A stretch of DNA of 64,000 nt from PMNU01 sp035479375 (lineage in GTDB: Bacteria > Patescibacteriota > Saccharimonadia > Saccharimonadales > UBA4665): contig DATIIT010000014.1 in the NCBI GenBank assembly GCA_035479375.1, forward strand, positions 11,904-75,903, in the 5' to 3' direction. The notes beneath the pieces are model-generated. The model saw only the letters and a list, made by a program, of their open reading frames with translations. It was not told the origin of the DNA and made no database searches. Below, in pieces: positions 8,419 to 15,347 of the stretch. The translations under genes and the position numbers were made by a program. Numbering within the stretch: position 1 is the stretch's first letter; each line of letters opens with the position of its first letter.

Positions 8419-8778
8419 CTAGCCGCCCATGAGCCGCCAATATTTCCCGACACGCACAGCCACGACATCTTTGTCGATCCCAGCGTAGTCCAGCAAGTGT
8501 TGCTCCAGGGTGATGCGGCCTTGTTTGCCGTCGATCTCCCCTTCGTTTTTCCCCATCCGGAACTGGACGTTGAGGTCGGCCGTTTTCTCGTCCAGGATAT
8601 TTCCCTTCAGGAGCGGCTCAACATCGTCATCCCACACCGATTTGGGGTACACGTGCAGGTACTTCTGGAACCCACGCGTGATGACTACTCCGCTGGCAAA
8701 CTCTGCGCGCAATTCGGTCGGGATGGTTAACCGCCGCTTGTCGTCGAGCTTACGTTGAAAATAGTCTACCGTGGCCAT
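8419..8778 (-). CDS. mraZ: MraZ, transcriptional regulator of the division cluster
   Basis: DNA-binding protein with two AbrB-like swapped-hairpin half-domains that in other bacteria forms rings and binds repeats upstream of its own operon. The 119-residue protein begins MATVDYFQRKLDDKRRLTIP; the DDKRRLTIP segment and the second-half DGKQGRITL segment are the two family DxKxR-type motifs. It is the first gene of the cluster. Four GTGGGTA boxes lie in its promoter, so autoregulation is very likely. Its leader is about 80 bases long, in contrast to the leaderless pattern of many other genes here. Confidence 0.95.
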   Translation of the reverse strand: MATVDYFQRKLDDKRRLTIPTELRAEFASGVVITRGFQKYLHVYPKSVWDDDVEPLLKGNILDEKTADLNVQFRMGKNEGEIDGKQGRITLEQHLLDYAGIDKDVVAVRVGKYWRLMGG

Positions 8779-8841
8779 TGGTACTTTCGTTAATTTGCTA
8801 GTGGTTTTTTGTTTTTTGTGTCGGGGTAGTCTTTTTTGGAT

Positions 8842-8889
8842 TACCCACGATTACCCACTGAGCTGATCATACTACCCACTGCTACCCAC
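8842..8889 (-). promoter_or_regulatory. MraZ operator: four GTGGGTA boxes
   Basis: On the minus strand the heptamer GTGGGTA occurs at 8883-8889, 8873-8879, 8852-8858 and 8842-8848. Spacing is 10, 21 and 10 bases, so all boxes lie on nearly the same face of the helix. MraZ from E. coli and mollicutes binds direct repeats with a TGGG core, so these are almost certainly its sites. Two boxes fill the spacer between the -35 and -10 hexamers and two lie just downstream of the -10. Confidence 0.85.
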
Positions 8890-8895
8890 TTACAA
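8866..8895 (-). promoter_or_regulatory. mraZ promoter
   Basis: Minus-strand TTGTAA (8890-8895), an 18-base spacer and TATGAT (8866-8871). The spacer is made of two MraZ boxes, so bound MraZ would block RNA polymerase. The start codon of mraZ is about 87 bases downstream. Confidence 0.65.
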
Positions 8896-8907
8896 GTAGA
8901 TTTTATA

Positions 8908-8933
8908 AAAAGAGTGGTGTTTGCTACACCACT
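8908..8933 (-). terminator. Rho-independent terminator of the 88-codon gene
   Basis: Minus strand: AGTGGTGT, loop AGCAA, ACACCACT, then CTTTTTAT. The perfect 8-base stem plus T-run lies 93 bases after the 88-codon gene and immediately upstream of the mraZ promoter, insulating the two units. Confidence 0.75.
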
Positions 8934-9025
8934 TATCCACAGATTTCCAGGTACGGGTTAGTTTTCCACAATATGTGGTGGTCTGGCCGTTTGGCAGGCG
9001 CTACAAGTAGTTTGAACATTGCCGG

Positions 9026-9292
9026 CTACCTGCCCGAAACCGTGGGCAGACGGCCCGCAATATCAAAAGTTACTGGCACGCGGGTGGTCTCCTCGCGCAT
9101 ATACTGGCCCACCAGGCCAAAGCCATCAGCGTATGCTTGCCGCACGATGCCCATCAACCGCATGTCCGATTTGAGCACGGCCGCTGCCATCAACGCCATT
9201 ACCGCCAACAAGCAGTACCGCTTGCGAAAGAAGTACTCCAGGTGGAGATGGAGCGGCCGTTCGTGTTTGTTTTGTTTTTTGTTTGTTTTCAT
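9026..9292 (-). CDS. Small basic single-pass membrane protein, unknown function
   Basis: 88 residues: a very basic N-terminus (MKTNKKQNKHERP), one hydrophobic helix (about 26-41), then a soluble tail of about 45 residues. I recognise no family. The gene has the best consensus promoter in the window (TTGACA-N17-TACTAT) immediately after yvcK and its own terminator before mraZ, so it is probably a strongly expressed single-gene transcript. The basic N-terminus is encoded by the same A/C-rich repeat that marks leaders in the neighbouring division genes. A septum- or envelope-associated role is only a guess from position. Confidence 0.6.
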   Translation of the reverse strand: MKTNKKQNKHERPLHLHLEYFFRKRYCLLAVMALMAAAVLKSDMRLMGIVRQAYADGFGLVGQYMREETTRVPVTFDIAGRLPTVSGR

Positions 9293-9305
9293 GGCGTACT
9301 AGCCT

Positions 9306-9334
9306 ATAGTAACAAAACATAAGAATTTTGTCAA
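9306..9334 (-). promoter_or_regulatory. Consensus sigma70 promoter of the 88-codon gene
   Basis: TTGACA (9329-9334), 17-base spacer, TACTAT (9306-9311), 13 bases before the ATG at 9292. The -35 hexamer is perfect and the spacing optimal. Confidence 0.8.
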
Positions 9335-9341
9335 TTATGTG

Positions 9342-10355
9342 TCACTGCTGTGGGTTTGGCAGGTCGAGGATTGCTTCAGCCACAGCCGTGGCGTTGTGCC
9401 TGATGAATGACCGGTGGCCGGCCTCGGCCAGCTTATCCCCTTTTTGGACGTCCGGCAGGCTGTCGGCGACCAGTGAGCGGCCAACAGAGCGGTAGTGGGC
9501 ACGGGACAGCTCGGCTTGGTCAACAGTAACCATCAGCTCGCCGGCTTTGTTGTATTTTTCTATGAGCGCGGCCGGTGGCTCGGCGGTGTTATATAAGACG
9601 TAGTCGATGATGGGCCCGCCGCCGGCCAGGCGCTCAATTTCTGCGGCGTGGCCAGCCACGGTGAGGCCGGTGGTGTGGCCCGGCTTGACCACCAGGTTGC
9701 ACACGTAGACAACTGTCGCTTTACTGGCGGCCAGCGCCTCCGCCACGCCGTCTACGATAAGCAACGGGGCCAGCGACGTGTAAATGTCGCCCGGCGCAAT
9801 GATAATGACGTCGGCGTCACGCAAGGCCTCGTCGGCTTGGGCGTCGATTCTACCTTTTGGCTCCAGGTAGAGCTTGGGGCGCGGCGAATCCTCACAAAAT
9901 GAGCTATCGTCGATAGCGCGCTGGCCGCGGAGCACGGTGTGGTCGCGGAGCTGCAGGCACAGGTGGACATCATCCAGGGTGATGGGCAGCACGCGGCCGC
10001 GGATGCGCAGCAGCTCGCCGCTCACCCGCACCGCCTCGCCGAAATTGCCGGTGGTTTTTTCCAGCGCGCTTAAAAACAGGTTGCCAAAGGAGTGGCCCGC
10101 CAGTGTGCCGTCCTCGAAACGGTAGTTGAACAGCTCACGCATATGGCCAGGGGCGGAGCTGAGGGCGAGCAGGCATTGGCGGACATCGCCGGGCGGCAGT
10201 ACACCGAGCTCGTCACGGAGCGCGCCAGTGGAACCGCCGTCGTCAGCCATGCTCACCAGCGCGGTTATAGAGACCGGGTGCGCCTTAAGGCCGCTGAGCA
10301 CTGGGAAACTACCGGTGCCGCCACCCAAGACGACGTATTTTGGCTTCTGTGTCAT
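9342..10355 (-). CDS. yvcK: YvcK/CofD-like protein (gluconeogenesis factor family)
   Basis: Member of the UPF0052/YvcK family, cytosolic UDP-sugar-binding proteins that in Bacillus and mycobacteria link carbon metabolism to cell-wall synthesis and shape. From the ATG at 10355 the product has 337 residues and starts MTQKPKYVVLGGGTGSFP, with the nucleotide-binding loop GGGTGS. The segments SMADDGGSTGALR, GHSFGNLF and APGDIYTS are typical. The longer frame to 10595 is excluded because a -10 hexamer (minus strand TATGCT, 10365-10370) lies nine bases before this ATG and the extra part overlaps radC. Whiteness of context: it neighbours the cell-division cluster. Confidence 0.9.
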   Translation of the reverse strand: MTQKPKYVVLGGGTGSFPVLSGLKAHPVSITALVSMADDGGSTGALRDELGVLPPGDVRQCLLALSSAPGHMRELFNYRFEDGTLAGHSFGNLFLSALEKTTGNFGEAVRVSGELLRIRGRVLPITLDDVHLCLQLRDHTVLRGQRAIDDSSFCEDSPRPKLYLEPKGRIDAQADEALRDADVIIIAPGDIYTSLAPLLIVDGVAEALAASKATVVYVCNLVVKPGHTTGLTVAGHAAEIERLAGGGPIIDYVLYNTAEPPAALIEKYNKAGELMVTVDQAELSRAHYRSVGRSLVADSLPDVQKGDKLAEAGHRSFIRHNATAVAEAILDLPNPQQ

Positions 10356-10364
10356 ATAACCACT

Positions 10365-10370
10365 AGCATA
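10365..10370 (-). promoter_or_regulatory. yvcK -10 element, nearly leaderless
   Basis: Minus-strand TATGCT ends nine bases before the yvcK ATG, leaving a predicted leader of only two or three bases. Confidence 0.45.
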
Positions 10371-10386
10371 GCGCGTTATGCACATT

Positions 10387-10406
10387 GAGGGAACTTCTGG
10401 TACACT
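10387..10406 (+). promoter_or_regulatory. radC promoter with GAGGGAAC element
   Basis: GAGGGAAC (10387-10394), six bases ending in TGG, then TACACT (10401-10406). The same arrangement (GAGGGAAC-N3-TGN-TACnnT) recurs at 11118-11137 before the next gene. There is no -35 hexamer at normal distance. The ATG follows ten bases later. Confidence 0.5.
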
Positions 10407-10416
10407 AGCTCCCGCT

Positions 10417-11085
10417 ATGCCCGCCAGAAAACGCATCCAACAGCTGCCGCACGCCGACCGCCCCCGTGAAAAGTTGCAGCGCAAAGGCGCCGCGGCACTG
10501 AGCGACTTTGAGCTGCTGGAGGTGCTGCTGGGCAGCGGCGCCGGCAAAACGCCGGTGGGATCGGTTGCCCGCCAGGTGCAGCGGCTGCTGGGCAAAGGGC
10601 CGGAGACACTCAGCTATGAGGCGCTTCTATCGTTGCGGGGCGTGCACACTGCCACGGCCGGCAAAATTTTGGCCGCGCTGGAGCTTGCCCGGCGGCACCT
10701 GGTGCGCAACATTGAGCCGCTGCGGACGCAGCACGATATGCTGGTGCGCCTCCAAGACCTACGCACCAAGCAACAGGAATATCTGGTGGCATTAAGCCTG
10801 GACGGCGGCCAGCGGCTGATCGCCCAGCGCACCGTGACGGTTGGCACACTGGACATGGTGCTCGCCCATCCGCGGGAAGTGTTTGCCGATGCTATTGCCG
10901 ACCGCGCCGCCTGTGTGGTGGTGGCGCACAATCACCCCTCCGGCAGCGCCCAGCCGAGCGCCAAAGACACGGCCTTTACCCAACAATTAAAAGCGGCCGG
11001 CCAGCTGTTGGGCGTCGAATTGTATGACCACCTTATTTTGGCAAAGACCGAGCACTTTAGCTTCCGGCAGCACCACTTGTTGTAA
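10417..11085 (+). CDS. radC: RadC/YsnA-type JAB1/MPN protein
   Basis: DNA-repair-associated RadC family protein of 222 residues. An N-terminal helix-hairpin-helix part (DFELLEVLLGSGAGKTPVG, LLSLRGVHTATAGKI) precedes a C-terminal JAMM metalloprotease-like domain with the metal-binding HNHPSGSAQPSAKD segment. The biochemical role of RadC is not settled. The start at 10417 (MPARKRIQQLPH) fits the family start RPREK about ten residues later; the frame also opens 13 codons earlier at 10378, but that lies upstream of the -10. It is divergent from yvcK and upstream of an unknown gene sharing its promoter motif. Confidence 0.9.
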   Translation: MPARKRIQQLPHADRPREKLQRKGAAALSDFELLEVLLGSGAGKTPVGSVARQVQRLLGKGPETLSYEALLSLRGVHTATAGKILAALELARRHLVRNIEPLRTQHDMLVRLQDLRTKQQEYLVALSLDGGQRLIAQRTVTVGTLDMVLAHPREVFADAIADRAACVVVAHNHPSGSAQPSAKDTAFTQQLKAAGQLLGVELYDHLILAKTEHFSFRQHHLL

Positions 11086-11117
11086 TTTTGTTTTTTAACG
11101 ACAATTTAATTTACTTC

Positions 11118-11137
11118 GAGGGAACCTATGCTACTAT
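11118..11137 (+). promoter_or_regulatory. Second GAGGGAAC promoter
   Basis: GAGGGAAC (11118-11125), six bases ending in TGC, then TACTAT (11132-11137), the same geometry as the radC promoter. It is followed by a 26-base leader with AAGGAG at 11152-11157. Confidence 0.5.
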
Positions 11138-11163
11138 GCGCGCATCCTAAAAAGGAGCGCCCT

Positions 11164-12135
11164 ATGGCACGGTGTTATGTTGAGTTACGAAAAAGCGCTG
11201 CGCGCGGTACGGACAGTATCGCGGCCGATATGATGCGCCACCTGTATGCCCGGCAGCACCTCGGCAAAACTGTGGTCATTACCGACGCCAAGGTGCCTAT
11301 CCTGAGCGCTTGCCGGAAGCAGTGGCTCAAGCTGGCGCGGGCTATACAGAAGCAGCGGGCCAGCACGCTCAACGCCGACAAAATCCTGAAATACACACAT
11401 ATGATCACCCACATGCAGCATATGCACTTCTCTGCCAAGACGCCCATGGATAACCCCGGCGCCGACGTATACTTTTTGGAGCCGTCGCAGGTGGCGATTA
11501 TGCCGATCCATTGCTGGACAATTTACGTGCTGGCCGATGTGCCAACGGAGCTGGCCACCCAAATGCTGCGGCTGCTGCCCTCTGAGGCGTTGCTGGTTGA
11601 CTACGACCAAACGGATGAGTGGGAGCGGCTGGGGCTGCGGCCCAAACGCCAGCTGGAAAGCCAGGTGGACGATGCTTGGGCGCGGGCCTGCGGCTTTTTA
11701 AAGAGTTACGACGTGGACATCGCGCTTGTCTCGCGTGACGACATCAGCGACATCGATGCCATGGACGATGCCCTGGATACCCTGCTGGGCGTCAGCCACA
11801 AATTTTTGCAGGTGGCCAACGACTTCCAGCGCGCACTGGAGCTTGCCCGGCCAATGCGGCTGGGGCGCGACCAGCGGCGGCAGTACGACTCATTTATCCT
11901 GCTTGCGCACCGGGTGCAGGCTTTGTCGCCGGGCGCGTTCTCGCAGCAATTTTTGGAAGTGTACAACGAGGACGACACTTTCTTCTTGTACGATGCCGCG
12001 CGCGGACGGTTTATTTTGCAGCGCCTGGCCCTGGCCGAGGCCTCTGCACAGCATCTGCGCGCTGGCCGCAAACGCCTGGCCCGGGCACTGCGCGAGGCCG
12101 CCGAACGGTATACTATGCGGCCGCCACCGCCGTAG
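11164..12135 (+). CDS. Unknown 323-residue cytosolic protein
   Basis: I do not recognise this family. The start at 11164 (MARCYVELRKSAARG) is chosen because AAGGAG lies six bases before it; a start at 11128 would precede the ribosome binding site and overlap the -10. The protein is soluble, with a basic N-terminal third, a central acidic segment around SYDVDIALVSRDDISDID and an Arg/Ala-rich helical C-terminus. No membrane segment or catalytic motif is evident. It shares the GAGGGAAC promoter element with radC immediately upstream, so the two may be co-regulated, perhaps in DNA repair (inference). It converges on the next gene with only two bases between stops. Confidence 0.7.
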   Translation: MARCYVELRKSAARGTDSIAADMMRHLYARQHLGKTVVITDAKVPILSACRKQWLKLARAIQKQRASTLNADKILKYTHMITHMQHMHFSAKTPMDNPGADVYFLEPSQVAIMPIHCWTIYVLADVPTELATQMLRLLPSEALLVDYDQTDEWERLGLRPKRQLESQVDDAWARACGFLKSYDVDIALVSRDDISDIDAMDDALDTLLGVSHKFLQVANDFQRALELARPMRLGRDQRRQYDSFILLAHRVQALSPGAFSQQFLEVYNEDDTFFLYDAARGRFILQRLALAEASAQHLRAGRKRLARALREAAERYTMRPPPP

Positions 12136-12137
12136 GC

Positions 12138-12518
12138 CTAGGCCTGCTCGGCTTTGCCGTGGTGCCACCAATCGGCTATTTTTTGGGCGGTCTCTGGGTC
12201 GCATGTGAGGCGGACGCGGCGGTATGGGTACTCGCCGGGCTTGAGCTCGAGCAGCAAGACGCCGCTGCTCTGCATGCGTACATACCAAAACTCACGCTCC
12301 CCGGCCCGCACAAACTTGCCGGCCAAAAAACGGCCTGGCAGGTTCGAACCGGGAAAACGGAGGTAGCCGGCAAAATCTTGCATGGCGGGGCGTTCGGCCC
12401 GGTAATCGACACTCAGGATAGCGGAACGCGGGATAGTGAGGCCCGACTTCAGCGCCCACAGCCGCTCCATACCTTCCAACCTGATGATGAGCGCATCGTC
12501 TTGGGCTATATATTTCAT
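12138..12518 (-). CDS. PH-like domain protein, actinobacterial-type
   Basis: A 126-residue soluble protein resembling a small PH-like family common in Actinobacteria: MERLWALKSGLTIPRSAILSV at the start, then FPGSNLPGRFLAGKF, the EREFWYVR segment and VLLLELKPGEYPYRRV. These match the family pattern of a lid sequence P-G-x-x-x-P-G followed by FWxVR and a hydrophobic strand. Function is unknown. It has a -10 (minus strand TAATAT, 12525-12530) six bases before the ATG, predicting a leaderless mRNA separate from the helicase gene upstream. Confidence 0.6.
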   Translation of the reverse strand: MKYIAQDDALIIRLEGMERLWALKSGLTIPRSAILSVDYRAERPAMQDFAGYLRFPGSNLPGRFLAGKFVRAGEREFWYVRMQSSGVLLLELKPGEYPYRRVRLTCDPETAQKIADWWHHGKAEQA

Positions 12519-12524
12519 GAGCGT

Positions 12525-12530
12525 ATATTA
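12525..12530 (-). promoter_or_regulatory. -10 of the PH-like gene (leaderless)
   Basis: Minus-strand TAATAT is separated by six bases from the ATG at 12518, so transcription should begin at or next to the start codon. Confidence 0.45.
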
Positions 12531-14150
12531 GCGCTTGCCGGCGTGTTTGTCCGTGGGAAATGTCTCAGCTGGGTTATCTGGCGCGTCCGGGGTTTGGTGC
12601 TCTTGCACGATCTTGAGGATGTCTGCGCCGTAGTTTTCCACGCGCTTTGGGCCAAAGCCAGGCACGTTTTGCAGGGCTTTTTCGGTGGTGGGCTTTTGGG
12701 CGGCGACTGCCTCTAGCGCTTTGTTGTCGGCGATGACGTACGGCGGCACGGCCTTGCTTTGGGCGAGCGCGAAGCGCCACGTGCGCAAGGCCTCGAACAA
12801 CTCTGGGTCAACAGATGCGGCTGCGGCTTTTTGGGCGATGGCTGCCTCATGGGCGCCGCTGGCTTCGTCGGCTTGCCACTGCGCAATGGCGGCGGCGTGG
12901 TCCTCAAGCGCCTGCGCGCTGCGGGTGCGCAGCTCGGCATCGATCTGCTTGGCCATGGGGCTGACGCGCAACGCCATGCCGTTGAGCCCATCTAAAATAA
13001 GGTGTTTGAGGCTGCGCACGCGGCTGAGTGCCACATAGCCCATGCCTTCTACAAACGCGCGGGAGAGGTCAATGCGAGCCGCGTCCAGCGTCATGCCCTG
13101 GCTTTTGTGCACGGTGATGGCCCAGGCCAGCCGCAGCGGCAGCTGCATGAGCTGGGCACGGCGCTTGTCGCCGTCCATGAGCTCCCAGGTTTCCGGGCGG
13201 ACGGTGATGCGACGGCCGCTGAGCAGCTCCACCTCTGGCATATCGGTATTTTTTTCAAAACCCGTGACCACGCCGAGCGAGCCGTTGACGTACGAGCGGT
13301 CCTGCGCGTTTTTGATGCACATCACCTGCGCGCCTAATTTAAGGCGCAGCGTTTCCGGCGCCAGGCATGAGCGCTGCAGCTGCTCGACGTAGTTTTTGCC
13401 GCCGTGGGTGTCCATGTAGTATTCGTGGACGTCGCCCTCCAGGCTATCCAGCTGCTCTTCGTTAACGCTGTCGACGTCCACATTTACAGTAAGCAGGCGC
13501 GTCAGGGGCGTGAACGGGTCGGGCGTGGCCTGCTTGCGCGCATCCAATAATGCCAGCTGGTTGCGTGTGAGCACGCCGGCCCGGATGCCGTTCAAAATTT
13601 GTGTATAGGCCTCGTCTTTACTCTGGCGGTATTGCTTTTCGAGGTAGCATACAGTGAACACATTTTTTTGCCAAGCCTCCGAAGAAATGACAAAACTTCC
13701 CTGCCGGCTATCGCGGCGGTTCACCGGTGGCAGCTGGAAAAAATCACCGCACAAAATGACTTGCATGCCGCCGAACGGCGTGGCGTCCTCGCGCACCAGG
13801 CGCAAAATTTCGTCTACCATGTCCAGGCGGAAATCGTGCAACATGCTGATTTCGTCTATGACCAGCACGTCCGCCTTGCGGATGATGTCTTGGCGGGAGG
13901 CGCCCAGCTTGGCGGCGGCGTAGGCGTCCATGGAATCGTGCACACCGATGCCCGACCACGCGTGGATGGTCGTACCATTGAGGTGCGTGGCCGCCAGCCC
14001 AGTGGTGGCAGTGACCGCCACGTGCAGCCCACGCTTTTTGGCACGCTTAATAAACTTGTTGAGCACATACGTCTTGCCTGTGCCGGCCGCGCCAGTGAGC
14101 AGTGCCGACTGCCCGGACTCTAGGATTGCGAGCGCCTCGTCTTGTGTCAT
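12528..14150 (-). CDS. Pif1/RecD2-like superfamily 1 helicase with HRDC domain
   Basis: ATP-dependent 5'-3' DNA helicase of the Pif1 type, expected to unwind structured DNA during replication or repair. The 540-residue protein has Walker A (GAAGTGKTYVL, about 19-29), TATTGLAATHL, Walker B VLVIDEISML, CGDFFQLPPV (motif III), and the C-terminal WAITVHKSQGMTLDAARID and YVALSRVRSL segments of motifs V/VI. After an Ala-rich linker, the last 120 residues (AKAVPPYVIADNKALEAVA type, NVPGFGPKRVENYG) form an HRDC domain, which binds nucleic acid. A -10-like TATACT sits ten bases before the ATG. Confidence 0.9.
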   Translation of the reverse strand: MTQDEALAILESGQSALLTGAAGTGKTYVLNKFIKRAKKRGLHVAVTATTGLAATHLNGTTIHAWSGIGVHDSMDAYAAAKLGASRQDIIRKADVLVIDEISMLHDFRLDMVDEILRLVREDATPFGGMQVILCGDFFQLPPVNRRDSRQGSFVISSEAWQKNVFTVCYLEKQYRQSKDEAYTQILNGIRAGVLTRNQLALLDARKQATPDPFTPLTRLLTVNVDVDSVNEEQLDSLEGDVHEYYMDTHGGKNYVEQLQRSCLAPETLRLKLGAQVMCIKNAQDRSYVNGSLGVVTGFEKNTDMPEVELLSGRRITVRPETWELMDGDKRRAQLMQLPLRLAWAITVHKSQGMTLDAARIDLSRAFVEGMGYVALSRVRSLKHLILDGLNGMALRVSPMAKQIDAELRTRSAQALEDHAAAIAQWQADEASGAHEAAIAQKAAAASVDPELFEALRTWRFALAQSKAVPPYVIADNKALEAVAAQKPTTEKALQNVPGFGPKRVENYGADILKIVQEHQTPDAPDNPAETFPTDKHAGKR

Positions 14151-14244
14151 AAGCCCACCCAGTATACCGCCCGCTGCTACCGCTTACTACTTTTGGAGAA
14201 TATTACAACGGCGGCACCCTGGACGGCCAGTTTGGCACCAAATT

Positions 14245-14808
14245 TTAGGCGGCCGCATACAGTTGGTTTTGCAAGATGTAGCCAGCAACCGGCTCCATGG
14301 CCTGGCGGTGCGCGCCCTGCCGGACGACAGATGAGGTGGCGTGCGGGTGCGGACTCTCTATAATAGTGAAGCGTGCGCCCGCGAGGCTCCGCAAAAGCGT
14401 GTCAGCCTGTGTGACAGTATCTGAGGCGCGCAGGCCAGCGACTAGCTCCATCTGAGCCAGTAATGCGGCGAGCCCAGGCCAGCGCGCAAGGCCGCGGAGG
14501 ACGTCGGAACCGAGCAAGAGCGCCAGCTTGTCCTGGGGGAATGAGGCCTGCAGCTCCGGCAACGTCCGCGCCACTGTAAACTGGCGGCTGGTAGCGCGCA
14601 ATACCGAGAGTTGCGGATGCGCGGCAACGGCCAACTCCAGCATGGCGGCCCGGTGCGCCAGCGCCGTGCATTGTTTCCCGCGCGGCCAGGGCTCGGGCAC
14701 CAGCACAACGCGGTCGAGGCCGGCCGCTTGCAGAGCCTGCAGCGCGAAGGCGATGTGGCCCTCGTGCACTGGATCGAAGGTGCCCGGAAATATCCCGACG
14801 CGCGCCAT
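14245..14808 (-). CDS. nadD: NadD-like nicotinate-nucleotide adenylyltransferase
   Basis: Cytidylyltransferase-fold enzyme predicted to make deamido-NAD from nicotinate mononucleotide and ATP. The 187-residue protein starts MARVGIFPGTFDPVHEGH, with the GTFDPVHxGH nucleotide-binding motif, and has ATSSVVRQG near the C-terminus, the position of the family ISSTxxR motif. CoaD (phosphopantetheine adenylyltransferase) has the same fold, but the length (CoaD is about 160) and the LLGSDVLRGLARWPG segment favour NadD-like function. Its ATG lies one base after the stop of the DUF1761 gene, suggesting co-transcription. Confidence 0.75.
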   Translation of the reverse strand: MARVGIFPGTFDPVHEGHIAFALQALQAAGLDRVVLVPEPWPRGKQCTALAHRAAMLELAVAAHPQLSVLRATSRQFTVARTLPELQASFPQDKLALLLGSDVLRGLARWPGLAALLAQMELVAGLRASDTVTQADTLLRSLAGARFTIIESPHPHATSSVVRQGAHRQAMEPVAGYILQNQLYAAA

Positions 14809-14809
14809 A

Positions 14810-15229
14810 TTACGGCTTGAGCAGACCGATCACCGCGCCCATCACAATCAGCGACACTAAGCGGTTGCCGACAGCGATAGCCGTCAACTTCCAGGGCTTG
14901 CGCTCAAAGCTGTTGTGGATAATAACGGTGGTGGCGGAAATGCCCACCGCCAGCCAAAAGGCCACGTCCACGCTGTCCATAAAGAAAGAGTTGCCATAAA
15001 ACGAATGCGCAATAAAAGCCATCACCGCCAAGATGTAAGAAGTTAGTAAGGCAGACAGGGCCGTGGCCACCATTGGCCCGGCCATACCCTTTTTCATTTT
15101 GGCTTGGTCGAGGCCGGCCAGCTTCATCCAGACAGTGCCGAACACGCCCCTGGAGTACCACACAAAGCCCACCACCATAGCAGCTACCACGGCCAAAATA
15201 ACGCCGATCCAGTTCACTTCTACACTCAT
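14810..15229 (-). CDS. DUF1761 family membrane protein
   Basis: A 139-residue protein with four hydrophobic segments and the DUF1761 features VNWIGVILAVVAAMVVGFVWY at the N-terminus, a GPMVATALSALLTSY second helix and a C-terminal VIIHNSFERKPWKL segment. Its function is not known in any organism that I am aware of. It has a good ribosome binding site (GGGAGGG) and a likely own promoter just upstream. The nadD-like gene starts directly after it. Confidence 0.8.
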   Translation of the reverse strand: MSVEVNWIGVILAVVAAMVVGFVWYSRGVFGTVWMKLAGLDQAKMKKGMAGPMVATALSALLTSYILAVMAFIAHSFYGNSFFMDSVDVAFWLAVGISATTVIIHNSFERKPWKLTAIAVGNRLVSLIVMGAVIGLLKP

Positions 15230-15287
15230 CGCACCCTCCCAATTGGTTATGGTTGTAGTATGCGCCGGGCGGCGGCTGAGCGCAATT

Positions 15288-15314
15288 AAAAAATCCCGCC
15301 AGGTGTGCTGGCGG
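15288..15314 (-). terminator. Terminator of the curlin-like gene
   Basis: Minus strand: CCGCCAG, loop CACAC, CTGGCGG, then GATTTTTTAA. A strong GC stem with a T6 tract, 34 bases after the 83-codon gene. Confidence 0.85.
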
Positions 15315-15347
15315 AATTATCAGTTCGCGTGCGCTCGGATCCCTAAT

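Noticed and set aside
8132..8422. 96-codon plus-strand frame opposite the mraZ-rsmH leader
   Set aside because: It lies antisense to a structured leader, is rich in Cys/Trp/Phe in an unusual way and has no RBS, so it is a chance frame.
12335..12350. GGTTCGAACC palindrome resembling a tRNA T-loop
   Set aside because: It is inside the coding region of the PH-like protein and no tRNA cloverleaf surrounds it.
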